From positions 861,713-925,712 of the forward strand of contig CAVXKT010000003.1 in the NCBI GenBank assembly GCA_963762525.1: DNA of 64,000 nt, in the 5' to 3' direction. Position numbers and translations under genes: made by a program. Below are positions 49,486-62,594 of this stretch, in pieces. Positions within the stretch are counted from its first letter, which is position 1; every line of letters begins with the position of its first letter. The stretch is from DATFDN01 sp963762525. GTDB lineage: Bacteria; Pseudomonadota; Alphaproteobacteria; Acetobacterales; Acetobacteraceae. The notes under the pieces are model-generated. The model did no database searches, was not told the origin of the DNA, and saw only the letters and a list, made by a program, of their open reading frames with translations.

Positions 49486-50261
49486 ATGTCCGAATTCGTC
49501 GAGCGTCAGCCACAAGGGCATGGTCGCGGAGGTCGAGATCAGCCGCCCGCCCAACAACCACATCAGCGTGCCGCTGATCGCCGAGTTGTCCTCGGTGCTG
49601 GAGCGGCTGGACGACGATCCGCCTGCCGCGCCGTCGTGCTGTGCGCCGCCGGCAAGCATTTCTGCGCCGGCGCCGATCTGTCGGGGCGCGGTCCGGACGG
49701 GCGCGATCCGGCGGAGTCGGGCGGGCGGCATCTCTACAAGGAGGCGATCCGGCTGTGGCGGACGAAGAAGCCGATCGTCGCCGCCGTGCAGGGCGCCGCG
49801 GTCGGCGCCGGCCTCGGCCTCGCCGTCGTCGCCGATTTTCGCGTCTCCTGCCCCGAGGCGCGGTTTTCCGCCAACTTCACCCGGCTGGGCTTCCATCCCG
49901 GGTTTCGGACTGACCGCCACCCTGCCCCGCCTGATCGGCGTCCAGCACGCTTCGCTGATGCTCTACACCGGCCGCCGCTTCACCGGCGAGCAGGCGAAGG
50001 CGATGGGCCTGATCGATCAGCTGGTGCCGCAGGAGAAGCTGCGCGAGGCGGCGCACGCGCTGGCGACCGAGATCGCGCAATCGGCGCCGCTCGCCATCGT
50101 CTCGGCGCGCGAGACCCTGCGCCGGGGCCTTGCCGCCGCCGTGCAGGCGGCGACCGAGCGCGAGTACCAGGAGCAGGAACTGGCTGCGCCAGACCGAGGA
50201 CTATCGCGAGGGCGTGCGCGCGATGGCGGAACGGCGGCTGCCCGAATTCAAGGGCGCTTGA
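49486..50261 (+). CDS. enoyl-CoA hydratase/isomerase (frameshifted)
   Basis: About 258 residues of the crotonase fold: VAEVEISRPPNNHISVPLIA, oxyanion-hole parts AAGKHFCAGADLSG and VQGAAVGAGLGLAVVADFRV, FTRLGFHPGFGLTATLPRLI, LYTGRRFTGEQAKAMGLIDQ and the C-terminal helices to RRLPEFKGA. Shifts near 49515, 49620, 49905 and 50185. ATG 49486 follows AAAGGGGAG. Hydrates the enoyl-CoA made by the divergent acyl-CoA dehydrogenases. The SDR gene starts two bases after the stop. Confidence 0.83.
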
Positions 50262-50262
50262 G

Positions 50263-51113
50263 ATGGGCCGGCTGGACGGAAAGGTTGCGATCGTCACCGG
50301 CGCCAGCCGGGGCATCGGGCAGGAGATCGCGCGAGCTCTTCGCCGCCGAGGGCGCGCGCGTGGTCTGCGCGGCGCGCACTCTGAATGAGGGCGAGCACCG
50401 GATGCTGGAGGGCTCGTTGTCGCGCACCGTCGAGGCGATCCGCGCCGCCGGCGGTCATGCGATGGCGGTCACGGCCGACGTCTCGCGCGAGGAATCCTGC
50501 CTGCATCTGGTGGAGACCGCGCGCGCCGCCTACGGCCCGATCGACGTCCTGGTGAACAATGCGGCGCTGAACTACTACATTCCGATCGCCGACTATCCGA
50601 CCAATCGCTGGATGCGCTGCTTCGCGGTGAACGTGCACGGCCCGTTCATGCTGGCGAAGGAGGTGCTGCGCGACATGATCCCGCGGCGGCGCGGCGCCAT
50701 CGTCAACATCAGCTCCGGCGCCGCCATCGGCCCGGGCCGCGGGCCGTACAGGACGACGCCGGCGGCGGCGGCACGATGTACGGCGCCACCAAGGCGGCGC
50801 TGGAGCGGTTCACGCAAGGACTGGCGCAGGAGGTCGCCGCAGCAGCGGCATCGCGGTCAGCGCGCGTCTCGCCCTCGCGCGTCGTGCCGACGCCGGGCAC
50901 GGTGCACCACAAGCTGGTCTCCGGCATGGACGACCCGAAGGGCGAGCCGCCGGACTACATGGCGCGCGCGGCGCTGCTGCTGGCGAGCGAGCCGGCGGAG
51001 AAGGTGAACGGGCGCGTGACCTACAGCCAGCAGATTCTGAAGGATACGGATGGATCGAGAACCCGCTCGGGCGCGGCGTGGACACGCCGGGGTCGGGGTA
51101 TTCACGAGGGTAA
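50263..51113 (+). CDS. short-chain dehydrogenase/reductase (frameshifted)
   Basis: About 283 residues. MGRLDGKVAIVTGASRGIGQ with the TGxxxGxG cofactor motif, then LFAAEGARVVCAARTLNEGE, VTADVSREESCLHLVETARA, NNAALNYYIPIADYPTNRWM, NISSG with the catalytic Ser and MYGATKAALERFTQGLAQEV with YxxxK. Shifts near 50335, 50750, 50850 and 51045; the end reads GWIENPLGRGVDTPGSGYS to the TAA at 51111. Likely the hydroxyacyl-CoA or alcohol dehydrogenase step after the hydratase. Confidence 0.82.
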
Positions 51114-51162
51114 GCAGGCTCCGGCCAAACAGCACCCGCGATTTGACCTCGTCGGCTCGCGC

Positions 51163-52549
51163 TCACCCGGAGATCTCTTCAAGGATGGCCGAGCGCTGGT
51201 CGATCCCGAGCCAGGCGACGAGAGCCGCCGGGATCAGGGCGCCGGGAACGATGATGTAAGCGAACCAGCCATAATACCCATGCGCCGCGGTGGCCGCGTA
51301 CAGAGCTCCTGCCAGGATCGGGCCGAACACCGCGCCCAGATGCCCGACCCCGTCGGTCAGGCCGGTCCCGGTCGCCCGCAACCGGGTCGGGTAGCTGGCG
51401 GCGGTGTAGTTGTACATGTTGAATAGCCACGCCGTCTCGGCCCCCCAGGAGATCGATATCAAGGACGTACGCCGCGACGACCGTATGGACGAAATACAGC
51501 GCGACGGCGCGGCAGCGTTGATCAGGGCGGCGACGAGGATCACCGGCGCGGCGTTCGAAAGTCTCGCCGAGAACCGAGGAGATCGCCAGCGCGATGCCGC
51601 CGCCGAGGACGGTCGAGATCAGGATCACGCTGAAGGTCTGGCCGGAACTGAGGCCGAAGCCCTTGAGGATCTCCGGCTCATATCCGGCGAAACCGTAAAC
51701 CATGCCGCTGTAGCCGAGGATCCAGGCGATCAGCAGGATGATGGTGCGACGACCGTACCGTCCACGCAGAAGCTCGCGCACGGGCACATGCTTATTCACC
51801 GGTACGGCATATTTGCCGTATTCCGGCTGCGGCAGTTCGTTCAGGCCGCTGTGGCGCCGGCACTCCCCCTCGAGGCGCGCCATCACGTGCTCGGCCTCGG
51901 TGTGCCGCCCGTGGGCTTCGAGCCAGCGCGGCAATTCCGGCATCCCCCAGAGCGCAAGCGGCACCAGCACGAAAAACGTGATCACGCTGAACAGGTAGAT
52001 GAACCATTGATAATGTCCCGGCACCCAAAAAATCGCGGGCAGGTTGCCCAGCAGCCCGAACACCACGATGGCCAGTATCTGCGAGGCCAGCATCACCCGG
52101 CCGCGCTCGCGGGGCGGCACGATCTCGCCCATATAGACGACGTTGGTGGACAGCACGCCGCCCATGCCGATCGCCGACAGGCCGAAGAACAGCAAGAGCA
52201 GCCCGAAATTGTCGGTCAGCGCGGTCGGCCAAAGCAACAGTGCGATGGCGAGCGATGAAATCAGCAGCGCACTCCGCCGCCCCCAGCGGTCGGAGGCGAT
52301 GCCGATCAGATACTCGCCGACCAGAATGCCGATGCCGAACTGCACGGCCAGCAGCACCGAAAAGGCGCCAAGACCAAATGCGTGCCGCGGTCCCCAGGTG
52401 AACGGATAAAGCTTCGCCGGGACGCCGTCGGCGGCGATGATCACGCCCCAGAACAGCTGGCTGATCAACGCCAGCCGCCATTGCGCGCGGGTCAGCGGCA
52501 ACCGATCGATTCGAGCCGCGATCCGCCCGCCTCCCGATGCTTGGCTCAT
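51163..52549 (-). CDS. MFS transporter 1 (frameshifted)
   Basis: About 462 residues, 12 membrane segments. IAARIDRLPLTRAQWRLALI, LIGIASDRWGRRSALLISSL (the loop 2-3 MFS signature), MGELPRWLEAHGRHTEAEHV region, WILGYSGMVYGFAGYEPEIL and, after shifts near 51560-51430, TAWLFNMYNYTAASYPTRLR and GLTDGVGHLGAVFGPILAGA. ATG 52549. Sugar/aromatic-acid-type MFS importer; a paralogue lies at 55695-57140 and both share unusual N-terminal and central motifs. It probably carries the acid that the surrounding CoA pathway degrades. Confidence 0.8.
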
Positions 52550-52748
52550 CGTGTTCCATCCTCCGAAATGCCGGACCCAATTCGCCTTCGCATCAATGCT
52601 CTCGAGGCGGCGCGCGGATTTGTCCTGCGGTCACCTTGCCTACCGGTAAGGCAAAGGAGGACTTTCTTCGGCTACCGTGCCCAAGACCGCGAAGACTTCC
52701 GCCAGTGTATGAATCCCCGCAGCCCCGCAAGTCGAGGGGGGACTCTCA

Positions 52749-53617
52749 ATGTACCGCCTCGGCCTCCTTTATCTGTTCGCCTCAGTGCTGCTGCTCAGCA
52801 GCGGCTGGCCGTTGACCAAACTCGCCGTCGAGCGCGGAACCACGGCGCTCTGGTTTGCCGAGAGCCGGGCGGTGCTGTCGTCTCTGATGACCGCGCTACT
52901 GCTGATCGCCGCCCGCCGTCGCGTGCCGATCTTCCGGTGGTACTCACCATCGGCGTGTTCCAGATTGCCCTGTTCTTCGTCTTCTCCCACCTGGCGGTCG
53001 CGCGCGTCCCGGCGGGGCGGACGGCGATGCTGGCGAACACCACGATCTACTACGTGGTCCCGCTGTCGATGCTGATCCTGGGCGAGCGCATCCCGCCGCG
53101 CCGTTGGATCGCCGCCGCCTGCGGCGTCGGCGGCGTCTGCGTGCTGATGAGCCCGCGCGCAATCGATTGGAGCAGCACGCCGGTTCTGGTCGGGCATATG
53201 TTCCTGCTGCTCGCCGGACTCGCCTTCGGCATTTCCATCGTCATCGTCCGCGCCCGCCCGCCGCGCGCGCCGATGTTCGAGCTGCTGCCGTGGTGCTTTC
53301 TGATCGCCTCGCTGCTGATGCTGCCGCTGGTGGCATGGGAGGCGCCGCGCGGCACGCTCGGCGGCGGGGTCGCGAACTGGGCCGGTATTCTCTATGTCGG
53401 CCTGATCGCAGGCCCGCTCGGCACCTGGGGCATTGTGGAGGCGACGATACGGCTGCCCACCGTGGTCTCCTCGGTTGGTTTCCTTGCGACACCCGCGGCC
53501 GGGCTCATCCTGTCGAATTTGATGCTGGGCGAGCCGCTTACCGCCGATCTGCTGGCCGGCTCGGCGCTGATCCTGGGCGGCGTCGGGCTCGCCACCGTGC
53601 CGGGGCGGGCGCGGTGA
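52749..53617 (+). CDS. EamA-family (DMT) transporter (one frameshift)
   Basis: About 289 residues with ten hydrophobic helices in two EamA halves: LLYLFASVLLLSSGWPLTKL, FAESRAVLSSLMTALLLIAA, then after a shift near 52935 LTIGVFQIALFFVFSHLAVA, TTIYYVVPLSMLILGERIPP, and second-half LVGHMFLLLAGLAFGISIVI and LATPAAGLILSNLMLGEPLT. ATG 52749 is weakly primed (GAGGGGGAC). Metabolite or drug efflux family. The stop overlaps the start of the next hydrolase (GTGA). Confidence 0.82.
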
Positions 53618-54396
53618 TCCTGCACGCAACCGAGCTCGGCGCCGGTCCGCCGGTGGCGCTGCTGCACGGGCTGTTCGGCGCCGGGCGCAATCTGGGCGTG
53701 GTGCAGCGGCGGCTGGCGGCGGAGTTCCGCACCATCGCGCTCGATCTGCGCAACCACGGCGCCAGCCCGCACGCGCCCGGCATGCGCTATGCCGAGCTGG
53801 CCGCCGACGTCTTGGAGACGCTGCAAGGGTTGGACGCGCTGCCGGCGGCGCTGATCGGCCACTCGATGGGCGGCAAGACGGCGATGCAAATGGCGCTTCG
53901 CCGGCCGCAAGCCGTCACGCGGCTGCTGGTCGCCGACATCGCGCCGGTGGCCTACGCGCCGCATCTGCACGCGGAGATCGCGGCGATGTCCGGGCTGGCG
54001 CTCACGCCCGGCATGACCCGGGCGGCAGCGGACGCCGCCCTCGCCCCGGCACTGCCGGATCCGGTGGTGCGCGGTCTGCTCCTGGCCAATCTCCGCTTCG
54101 GCGCGGCGCCTACGTGGCGCATCGGCCTGGCGGAGATCGCAGCGGCTTTGCCCGAGCTGGAGGGTTGGGAAGCCCCGGAGGGCGCGTATTCCGGCCCGAC
54201 GCTGTTCGTGGCCGGCGCGCGCTCGCGCTACATCCGCCCCGAGCATCGCCCCACCATCCGCGCCCTGTTCCCGCACGCGCGCTTCGTCACCCTGAAGGAC
54301 GCCGGGCACTGGCTGCACGCCGACAATCCCGAAGGGTTCGTTGCCGTCGCCGTGGCGTTCCTCCACCATCCGGCGCAGCCGAGGAGTGCGTCATGA
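53614..54396 (+). CDS. alpha/beta hydrolase, YbfF-like esterase
   Basis: 260-residue intact enzyme. LGAGPPVALLHGLFGAGRNL (oxyanion region), IALDLRNHGASPHAPGMRYA, nucleophile elbow LIGHSMGGKTAMQMALRRPQ, LLVADIAPVAYAPHLHAEI, LFVAGARSRYIRPEHRPTIR and DAGHWLHADNPEGFVAVAVA with the catalytic His. This matches the small acyl-CoA thioesterase/esterase group around YbfF. Starts at GTG 53614 in overlap with the transporter stop and overlaps the CoA-transferase start (ATGA): a tight three-gene operon. Confidence 0.87.
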   Translation: MILHATELGAGPPVALLHGLFGAGRNLGVVQRRLAAEFRTIALDLRNHGASPHAPGMRYAELAADVLETLQGLDALPAALIGHSMGGKTAMQMALRRPQAVTRLLVADIAPVAYAPHLHAEIAAMSGLALTPGMTRAAADAALAPALPDPVVRGLLLANLRFGAAPTWRIGLAEIAAALPELEGWEAPEGAYSGPTLFVAGARSRYIRPEHRPTIRALFPHARFVTLKDAGHWLHADNPEGFVAVAVAFLHHPAQPRSAS

Positions 54397-55580
54397 CCGA
54401 CCATCTGCCCTATGCCGGGATCAAGGTGATCGACCTCAGCCAAGGCGTCGCCGGGCCATACTGCGCGATGCTGCTGGCCCAGCACGGCGCCGACGTGATC
54501 AAGGTGGAACCGATCGAGGGCGGCGATTGGAGCCGCGGCTTGGGCGTGCGCTACGGAGATCAGACCGCGTATTCGATCCCGGCCAATCTCGGCAAGCGCT
54601 CGATCGCGCTCGACCTCAAGGCCGAAGCGGGGCGCGCGGTCCTGTGGCGGCTGATCGACGGCGCGGCGGTGTTTCTGCAAGGCTTTCGGCCCGGCGTGAT
54701 CGAGCGGCTGGGCTTCGGCTACGACGTGGTGCGCAACGCCGCGCCGGGGATCATCTACGTTTCCATCTCCGGCTTCGGGCAGACGGGACCGCTGGCGGAG
54801 CGCCCGGCGATGGACCCGGTTCTGCAAGCCTATACCGGGCTCATCACCGAGAACGTCGGCGAGGATGGTGTTCCGCATCGCGTGCCGATCATCCCCATCG
54901 ACATGACCTGCGCGCTCTATGCTTTCGCGGCCATCACCCCGGCGTTGCAAGCACGCCGCGACGGCGCATCGGCGCGCCACATCGAAGCGAGCCTGATGCA
55001 GGCGGCGGCGGGGCTTCAGGTGGTGCGGATGCTCCAGCACGCGCTGGAGGGCGACAAGCTGCGCCCACCGGCGGCGCCGAGCGGCGTCTATCGCCTGGCC
55101 GACGGGTGGATCAACATCACCGTCGCCCGCCAGCACGAATTCGTGGCACTCTGCGACGCCTTGGGACAACCGGCGCTCGCCGACGACAAGCGGTTCGCCG
55201 CCGTCGAGGGGCGCATCGAGAACGCCGAGGCGCTGCGCGCGCATTTGCGGCCGATCCTCGCTCAGGGGAGCTTCGCCGACTGGTCCGAACGCCTCGCCGC
55301 GCACCGGGTAATGCACGAGCGGCTGAACACCTACGCGGAATTCCTCGACCAGCCGCATGTCGTCGCCAGCGGCGCCATCGCCCGCATCACTCATCCCGGC
55401 GTGCCGGACATCTTGCCCCTGCCAAACATCATCGGCGCACCAGGGTTCGATCAAGCCGGCCCGCGCGCCGTGTCCCCGGGCCATGGCGCGCACGGCCATG
55501 ACATCCTGCGCGCGCACGCCTACACCGACGCCGAGATCGCGGCGCTTGCGACCGCAGGCATGCTCGGCGGAACGGTCTGA
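54393..55580 (+). CDS. CaiB/BaiF-type (family III) CoA-transferase
   Basis: 395-residue intact enzyme. GIKVIDLSQGVAGPYCAMLL, HGADVIKVEPIEGGDWSRGL, NLGKRSIALDLKAEAGRAVL, VSISGFGQTGPLAERPAMDP with the catalytic Asp, ARHIEASLMQAAAGLQVVRM and SGVYRLADGWINITVARQHE. It moves CoA between carboxylic acids through a glutamyl/aspartyl-anhydride mechanism and would activate the substrate for the acyl-CoA dehydrogenases at 46-49 kb. ATG 54393 overlaps the esterase stop. Confidence 0.9.
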   Translation: MTDHLPYAGIKVIDLSQGVAGPYCAMLLAQHGADVIKVEPIEGGDWSRGLGVRYGDQTAYSIPANLGKRSIALDLKAEAGRAVLWRLIDGAAVFLQGFRPGVIERLGFGYDVVRNAAPGIIYVSISGFGQTGPLAERPAMDPVLQAYTGLITENVGEDGVPHRVPIIPIDMTCALYAFAAITPALQARRDGASARHIEASLMQAAAGLQVVRMLQHALEGDKLRPPAAPSGVYRLADGWINITVARQHEFVALCDALGQPALADDKRFAAVEGRIENAEALRAHLRPILAQGSFADWSERLAAHRVMHERLNTYAEFLDQPHVVASGAIARITHPGVPDILPLPNIIGAPGFDQAGPRAVSPGHGAHGHDILRAHAYTDAEIAALATAGMLGGTV

Positions 55581-55694
55581 AGCGTTTTCAGCTAACGAGT
55601 ACGCGAGAGGTTTGACACTCCCGCCGGCCCGGCCGCATCGTCATGATGCGGGAAGCGTCCGCGAACGGGCGCACCGGCAACGGAGGAAGCCACC

Positions 55695-57140
55695 ATGGCC
55701 GAAGCGGTTCACCCGGACATGGACCGCCGCGGGGTTGCTGGACACGTCGCGGCGCGCATCGATCGGCTGCCGCTTACGCGCGTGCAGTGGGAACTGGCGA
55801 TCCTGGTCGAACTCACCTGGGGCTTCATCATCTTCGATACCGACGGCATCGGCGCCCGGCTGTACCCGTTCGTCTGGCGTCCGGCGCACATGATCTCGGT
55901 GGTCCAATACTCGGTCATTCAGGCGTTGCAGGTGGGCCTCGGCGTGCTGCTCGGCGCCTATCTCATGAGCTGGGTCGCCGACCGCTTCGGCCGTCGGCCG
56001 GCGATCCTGCTCTCGACCTTGCTCGGCGGCATCTGCATCTGGCCGTTCGCCTATGTGACGAGCTTCTGGCCGATGGTCGTGCTGTCGATCTTGAGCACGC
56101 TCGGCGTCGGCGGCATCGTGGCGACGCACTCGGTCTATCTGTCGGAGATGACCTCGCCCGGCGTGCGCAACAACGTGCTTCTGGCGGCGCAGGGGGTGAC
56201 GGCGCTGGTCGCGGTCGGCGTCAACCTGCTCGCCTTCGCCTGGATTCCGCATCAGTGGCAGTTGTTCCTGTGGGTGAGCGCCGTCATCGAGGTGGCGATC
56301 CTGCTGCCGCTGCTGGCGTGGCGCTTGCCGGAATCGCCGCGCTGGCTGGAGGCGCGTGGCCGCCACGCCGAGGCGGAGCGCGTGATGGCGGACTATGAAG
56401 AGTCGCTGCGAGGCTGCCGGCGGGCAGATGCTGCCCGCGCCCGACAGCGCCGAGCATCCGGTGGTGATTGCCGGACGCGGCGCCTGGCGGGAGCTGTTCA
56501 CCAGCCCGCAATACCGCGCTCGGGTGCTGCTGCTGATCGCCTGCTGGGCGCTCGGTTATTCCGGCCTGATCTACGGCGTCGGCGCCTTCGCGGCGGTCTA
56601 CATGGTGGACCATGGCGCCTCGGCGCATTTCGTCTTTCTCACCATCGCCGTCGCCTACGCCGTGTCTGTTCGTCAGCTTCCAGATCAATGCCCGCTTTGG
56701 CGAGCGCGTGGAGCGGCGCGACGTGATGTTCCTGATGGGCTGCCTGTTCGCCGCCTCCTGGGTGGTTGCCTGGGCGGCGCCGCTGCTTGCCGGTGGTGGC
56801 GATCTGCTACGTGCTGAGCCGGGTCGGCACCGGACTGTGGTTGTTCAATCTCTACAACTACACCGCCGTCGCCTTCCCGACGCGCATCCGCGCGGTCGCC
56901 TTCGCCTGGACCGACGGGCTGGGGCATCTGGGCGCCTGGGCCGGGGTGACGCTGCTCGGCCCGCTTTACGTGCTGGGCCCGAACCACCTGGGTTGGGTGG
57001 CGTGGATCGTGCTGCCGGGTACGCTGCTCCCGGCGCTGCTGATCCGCGGCCTGGGAATCCGGCAGGCGCGGGCGGTGCTGGAGCAGGTGTCGACACCTCG
57101 AACCGGAGAACCTGCCCGCCTGAAACGCCGCCTCGGTTAA
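55695..57140 (+). CDS. MFS transporter 2 (frameshifted)
   Basis: About 480 residues; three +1 shifts (near 56412, 56665 and 56795). HVAARIDRLPLTRVQWELAI, LMSWVADRFGRRPAILLSTL, THSVYLSEMTSPGVRNNVLL, RLPESPRWLEARGRHAEAER, YRARVLLLIACWALGYSGLI and TGLWLFNLYNYTAVAFPTRI, FAWTDGLGHLGAWAGVTLLG. Clearly a paralogue of the carrier at 51163-52549. ATG 55695 follows CGGAGGAAG. Probable proton-coupled importer of the same or a related substrate. Confidence 0.82.
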
Positions 57141-57215
57141 CCGATCGGTGAGAATTCCCCCCGCATAACAGCGCGCGAGGGCCGCCGGGGCGGCCGGCTG
57201 CCAGAAGGGCGCGCG

Positions 57216-57967
57216 ATGAGTTCGGTCAGCGAGCGGGTGATGGAGCGGACGGCGCTGGCGGGCGCCGCCGCGCTTGCCCGGTCGCCGCGCCCGACCACGG
57301 GCACCCCGGCCCTTCGTTCCGACCGGCTCCCTCTGGCTCGCCGCCCCGGTTCTCGGTAGCTGGCGCGCGGCGGTGAAGCGGGCGGAAGATGTCATCGATC
57401 GCCCTCGCCGCGCTCATCCTGCTCGGGACGCTGATGCTGCTGGTCGCCGGGTGGATCCGGCTCGACAGCCCGGGACCGGTGCTGTTCCGCCAGCGCCGCG
57501 TCGGGCTGGGCGGGCGGGAATTCGCCATGTTCAAATTCCGCACCATGGTCGCCGACCATGAAGCGGACGCTCCCGGATGGCGTCAGGCGACGCGCGGAGA
57601 TGCCCGGGTGACCCGGGTCGGCGCCTTCCTGCGCCGCACCTCCTTCGACGAGTTGCCGCAGCTCTTCAACGTGCTGCGCGGTGAGATGTCGCTTGTCGGG
57701 CCGCGCCCGCACGCCCCCGGCACCTGCGCCGCCGGCCGCCCGTTCGAAACCGTGGTGCCCTTCTATCCGGCGCGCCATCGCGTGCGTCCGGGCATGACCG
57801 GGCTTGCGCAAGTGCGCGGCTGGCGCGGCGAGACCGATACCGAAGAGAAGATCATCTGCCGCGTGCAATCCGATCTCGAATATATCGGGCGGTGGAGCGT
57901 CTGGCTTGATCTCGGGTTGCTGGTCCGCACGCTGGGCGCGATCCTGCGCATGACGAACGCCTACTGA
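57216..57967 (+). CDS. undecaprenyl-phosphate sugar transferase, WcaJ type (frameshifted)
   Basis: About 250 residues, the short polyprenyl glycosylphosphotransferase form: WRAAVKRAEDVI then a membrane segment (LMLLVAGWIRLDSPGPVLFR), QRRVGLGGREFAMFKFRTM, RVGAFLRRTSFDELPQLFNV, LRGEMSLVGPRPHAPG and RVRPGMTGLAQVRGWRGETD. Two +1 shifts in the first 60 codons (ATG 57216 frame, then near 57275 and 57400); the frame from ATG 57389 alone is intact but starts inside the domain. Loads the first sugar of an exopolysaccharide onto undecaprenyl phosphate at the inner membrane. Followed by two glycosyltransferases. Confidence 0.83.
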
Positions 57968-57982
57968 GGCGAGCGTCGCGTC

Positions 57983-58994
57983 ATGAGCGAACCTCTCGCG
58001 CTGGCCCCCTCGCCGTTGCCTTCGGCGAGGAGCCGGATGGATGCCACCGGGCAGCCCGCGCGCCCGGCTTATGGTGCCCCCCGCCCCCGCACCGCCGTGC
58101 TGATCCCCTGCTTCAACGAGGAAGCGGCGATCGGGGGCGTGATCGCCGCCTTCCGGGCGGCGCTGCCGGAGGCGACCATCCACGTCTACGACAACAACTC
58201 CGCCGACCGCACCGCCGAGGTGGCGCGCGCCGCCGGCGCCGTAGTGCGCACCGAGAGCTTGCAGGGCAAGGGCCACGTCGTGCGCCGCATGTTCGCCGAT
58301 GTGGAGGCCAGCGTGTTCGTGCTGGTGGATGGCGACGACACTTACGATGCCGCCGCCGCGCCGGCCCTGATCCGGATGCTGGAGGAGGGTCAGCTCGACA
58401 TGGTGACGGCGACCCGCGAGGGCGCCGATCCGCACACCTTCCGCCGCGGACACCGCGCCGGCAACGCGCTGCTGTCGGGCATGGTGCGGCTGGTCTTCGG
58501 CAACCGGGTGAGCGACGTGCTCTCGGGCTACCGCGTGTTCAGCCGCCGGTTCGTGAAGTCCTTTCCGGCGCTGTCCGCCGGCTTCGAGACCGAGACCGAG
58601 TTCACCGTCCACGCGCTCGAGCTGTGCATGCCGATCGGCGAGCTGCGCACCCGTTATCGGGGCCGCGCGGCCGGCTCGGCGTCGAAGCTGCGCACCTGGA
58701 CCGACGGGCTGCGCATCCTGCGCGCGATCATCACCCTGATGAAGGAGGAGCGGCCGCTGCAGTTCTTCGCCGCCGCCGCATCGGCGCTGTTTGCGGGCGG
58801 GGTCGGTGCGGCGCTGCCGGTGATCGTCGAATATGCGCGCACCGGCATGGTGCCGCGCCTGCCCACAGCCGTCCTGGCGACCGGACTGGTGCTGGCGGCG
58901 GCGCTGGCGCTCGCCTGCGGGCTGATCCTCGACTTCGGTGGCGCGCGGGCGCAAGGAGATGAAGCGGCTCGCCTATCTGTCGGTCGGCCGATGA
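57983..58994 (+). CDS. GT2 glycosyltransferase with C-terminal membrane segments (one frameshift)
   Basis: About 336 residues. TAVLIPCFNEEAAIGGVIAA, VYDNNSADRTAEVARAAGAV, LVDGDDTYDAAAAPALIRML with the metal-binding D-D motif, RVSDVLSGYRVFSRRFVKSF and FETETEFTVHALELCMPIGE, then two hydrophobic spans (FFAAAASALFAGGVGAALPV, LATGLVLAAALALACGLIL). Near 58935 an extra base hides the natural end VARGRKEMKRLAYLSVGR and TGA 58992-58994, making it look fused to the next gene. 1,012 = 3x337+1. Resembles DPM/GtrB-type transferases that use polyprenyl-phosphate acceptors. Confidence 0.8.
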
Positions 58995-60000
58995 GCGGGC
59001 GATGGATCGCCGGGGCCCCGGGACCGGCGGCGTTCGCCTACGACGCCGATGTGGTGATCCTGGCGCTGGATCGGCCGGCCGAGACTATGGCGGCGATCGC
59101 CTCGGCACTGGCTCAGCGCGGCGTGCGCCGGCATGTGTTCGTGATCGACCAGGGCTCGCGGCCGGAAAATCTGGAGCGGCTGGCCGAGGCGGTGTCGGGC
59201 AACCCCGACGCGACCCTGTTCTCCATGGGCGAAAATATCGGTGTCGCCGGTGGACGCAACCGCGGCGCCGCGCTCGGCCACGGGCGGGTGATCGTCGGGC
59301 TGGACAACGACGCCGTCTTCGACAGCGCCGATATCGTCGCCGCCGCAGTGGCGGCGCTCGATGACGATGCCAAGCTGGGCGCCATCGGGCTGCGCGTTCT
59401 GATCGACCGGACCGGCACCGACGACAAGCTCTCCTGGGGCTATCCGCAGTCGCTATTCAGTCGCGCCGGCGAGATCTTCGATAGCGTCACCTTCGTCGGC
59501 GCCGGCCATGCCATCCGCCGGGTCGCGTGGGAGGCGGCCGGGGCCTACGACGAGGCGCTGTTCTTTACCTGGGAGGAGATGGATCTCTGTCAGCGGCTGA
59601 TCGGCCGCGGCTGGCGGGTGCGCTATCACGGCAACCTCGCGATACGCCACAAGGTCTGCCCCGAACGGCGGCTCGACTGGTCGGACGGACGGTGGTTCCA
59701 CTTCGTCCGCAATCGCCTCTACATCGCCCGCAAGCACGGCGCCACCTCACCCGCCCTCCTGGCCCTCGCCGGCGGCTACGCGCTCAAGGGCGCGCGCAAC
59801 GGCATGGGGCGTGAGACCCTGCGCGCGATCGCCGCCGCGGCGCGGATGGATGCCGGGGTTCCGGCCCCGCCCGATGCCGCCGCGCGCGCCTATTTCGATC
59901 GCCACGACCGCGCCCATCGCGGCGCCTGGCGCACGCGGCTGCGGACGGAGGTGTTCGCCCGCCTGCCGGGAACGGCGGGATGCATCCCCGGGTCTCTTGA
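58991..60000 (+). CDS. GT2 glycosyltransferase, rhamnosyltransferase-like
   Basis: About 336 residues starting at ATG 58991 in ATGA overlap with the preceding gene. VILALDRPAETMAAIASALA, HVFVIDQGSRPENLERLAEA, SMGENIGVAGGRNRGAALGH, IVGLDNDAVFDSADIVAAAV, FVGAGHAIRRVAWEAAGAYD, LFFTWEEMDLCQRLIGRGWR with the catalytic ED pair, HKVCPERRLDWSDGRWFHFV. The written frame is open to 60124 but loses coding character after RLPG near 59970; a shift there gives a stop at 59998-60000, ahead of the next gene. Adds a sugar to the polysaccharide repeat; specificity unknown. Confidence 0.77.
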
Positions 60001-60029
60001 CCTATATACCGACGCGAAGGGACTGAAGA

Positions 60030-60248
60030 TTGAGCGACGTTCCGTTCCGGGATCCGATCGACCTCCGCGAGCAGATCGCGCGCATCGACCATCTGCGCGA
60101 GGAGAGCGACAAATTCAGGGCTGAGCAACGCAAGCTGCTGGCCGAGGAAGCCAAGCTGCGCCGCGATCGCTGGCTCGCGCCTTGGGTGGTCTCCCTGGGC
60201 GCGGCGGCGGCGTTCGGTGCCGCCATGCGGACTCTGCTGGGTCACTGA
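60030..60248 (+). CDS. small coiled-coil membrane protein, 72 residues
   Basis: Starts at TTG 60030 with GAAGGGAC upstream. A charged helical part (REQIARIDHLREESDKFRAE, QRKLLAEEAKLRRDRW) is followed by one C-terminal membrane span (APWVVSLGAAAAFGAAMRTL). Similar short proteins are frequent in alphaproteobacteria without known function. Placed between the glycosyltransferases and maeB; could belong to either unit. Confidence 0.6.
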   Translation: MSDVPFRDPIDLREQIARIDHLREESDKFRAEQRKLLAEEAKLRRDRWLAPWVVSLGAAAAFGAAMRTLLGH

Positions 60249-60310
60249 TCCCGCGCGCTTCCCTCGCCTCCTGCGTCCCGGCATGATGCCGCCCGAAAGG
60301 GGGGCTTCTC

Positions 60311-62594
<2,284 letters not shown>

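Noticed and set aside
49376..51007. 543-residue frame joining hydratase and SDR pieces
   Set aside because: The apparent fusion arises from frameshifts; the two genes have their own start and stop (TGA 50259-50261, ATG 50263).
57983..60124. A single 713-residue protein fusing two GT2 glycosyltransferases
   Set aside because: One base shift near 58935 restores a normal C-terminus (RGRKEMKRLAYLSVGR, stop) overlapping a normal ATG at 58991, so two separate genes are far likelier.
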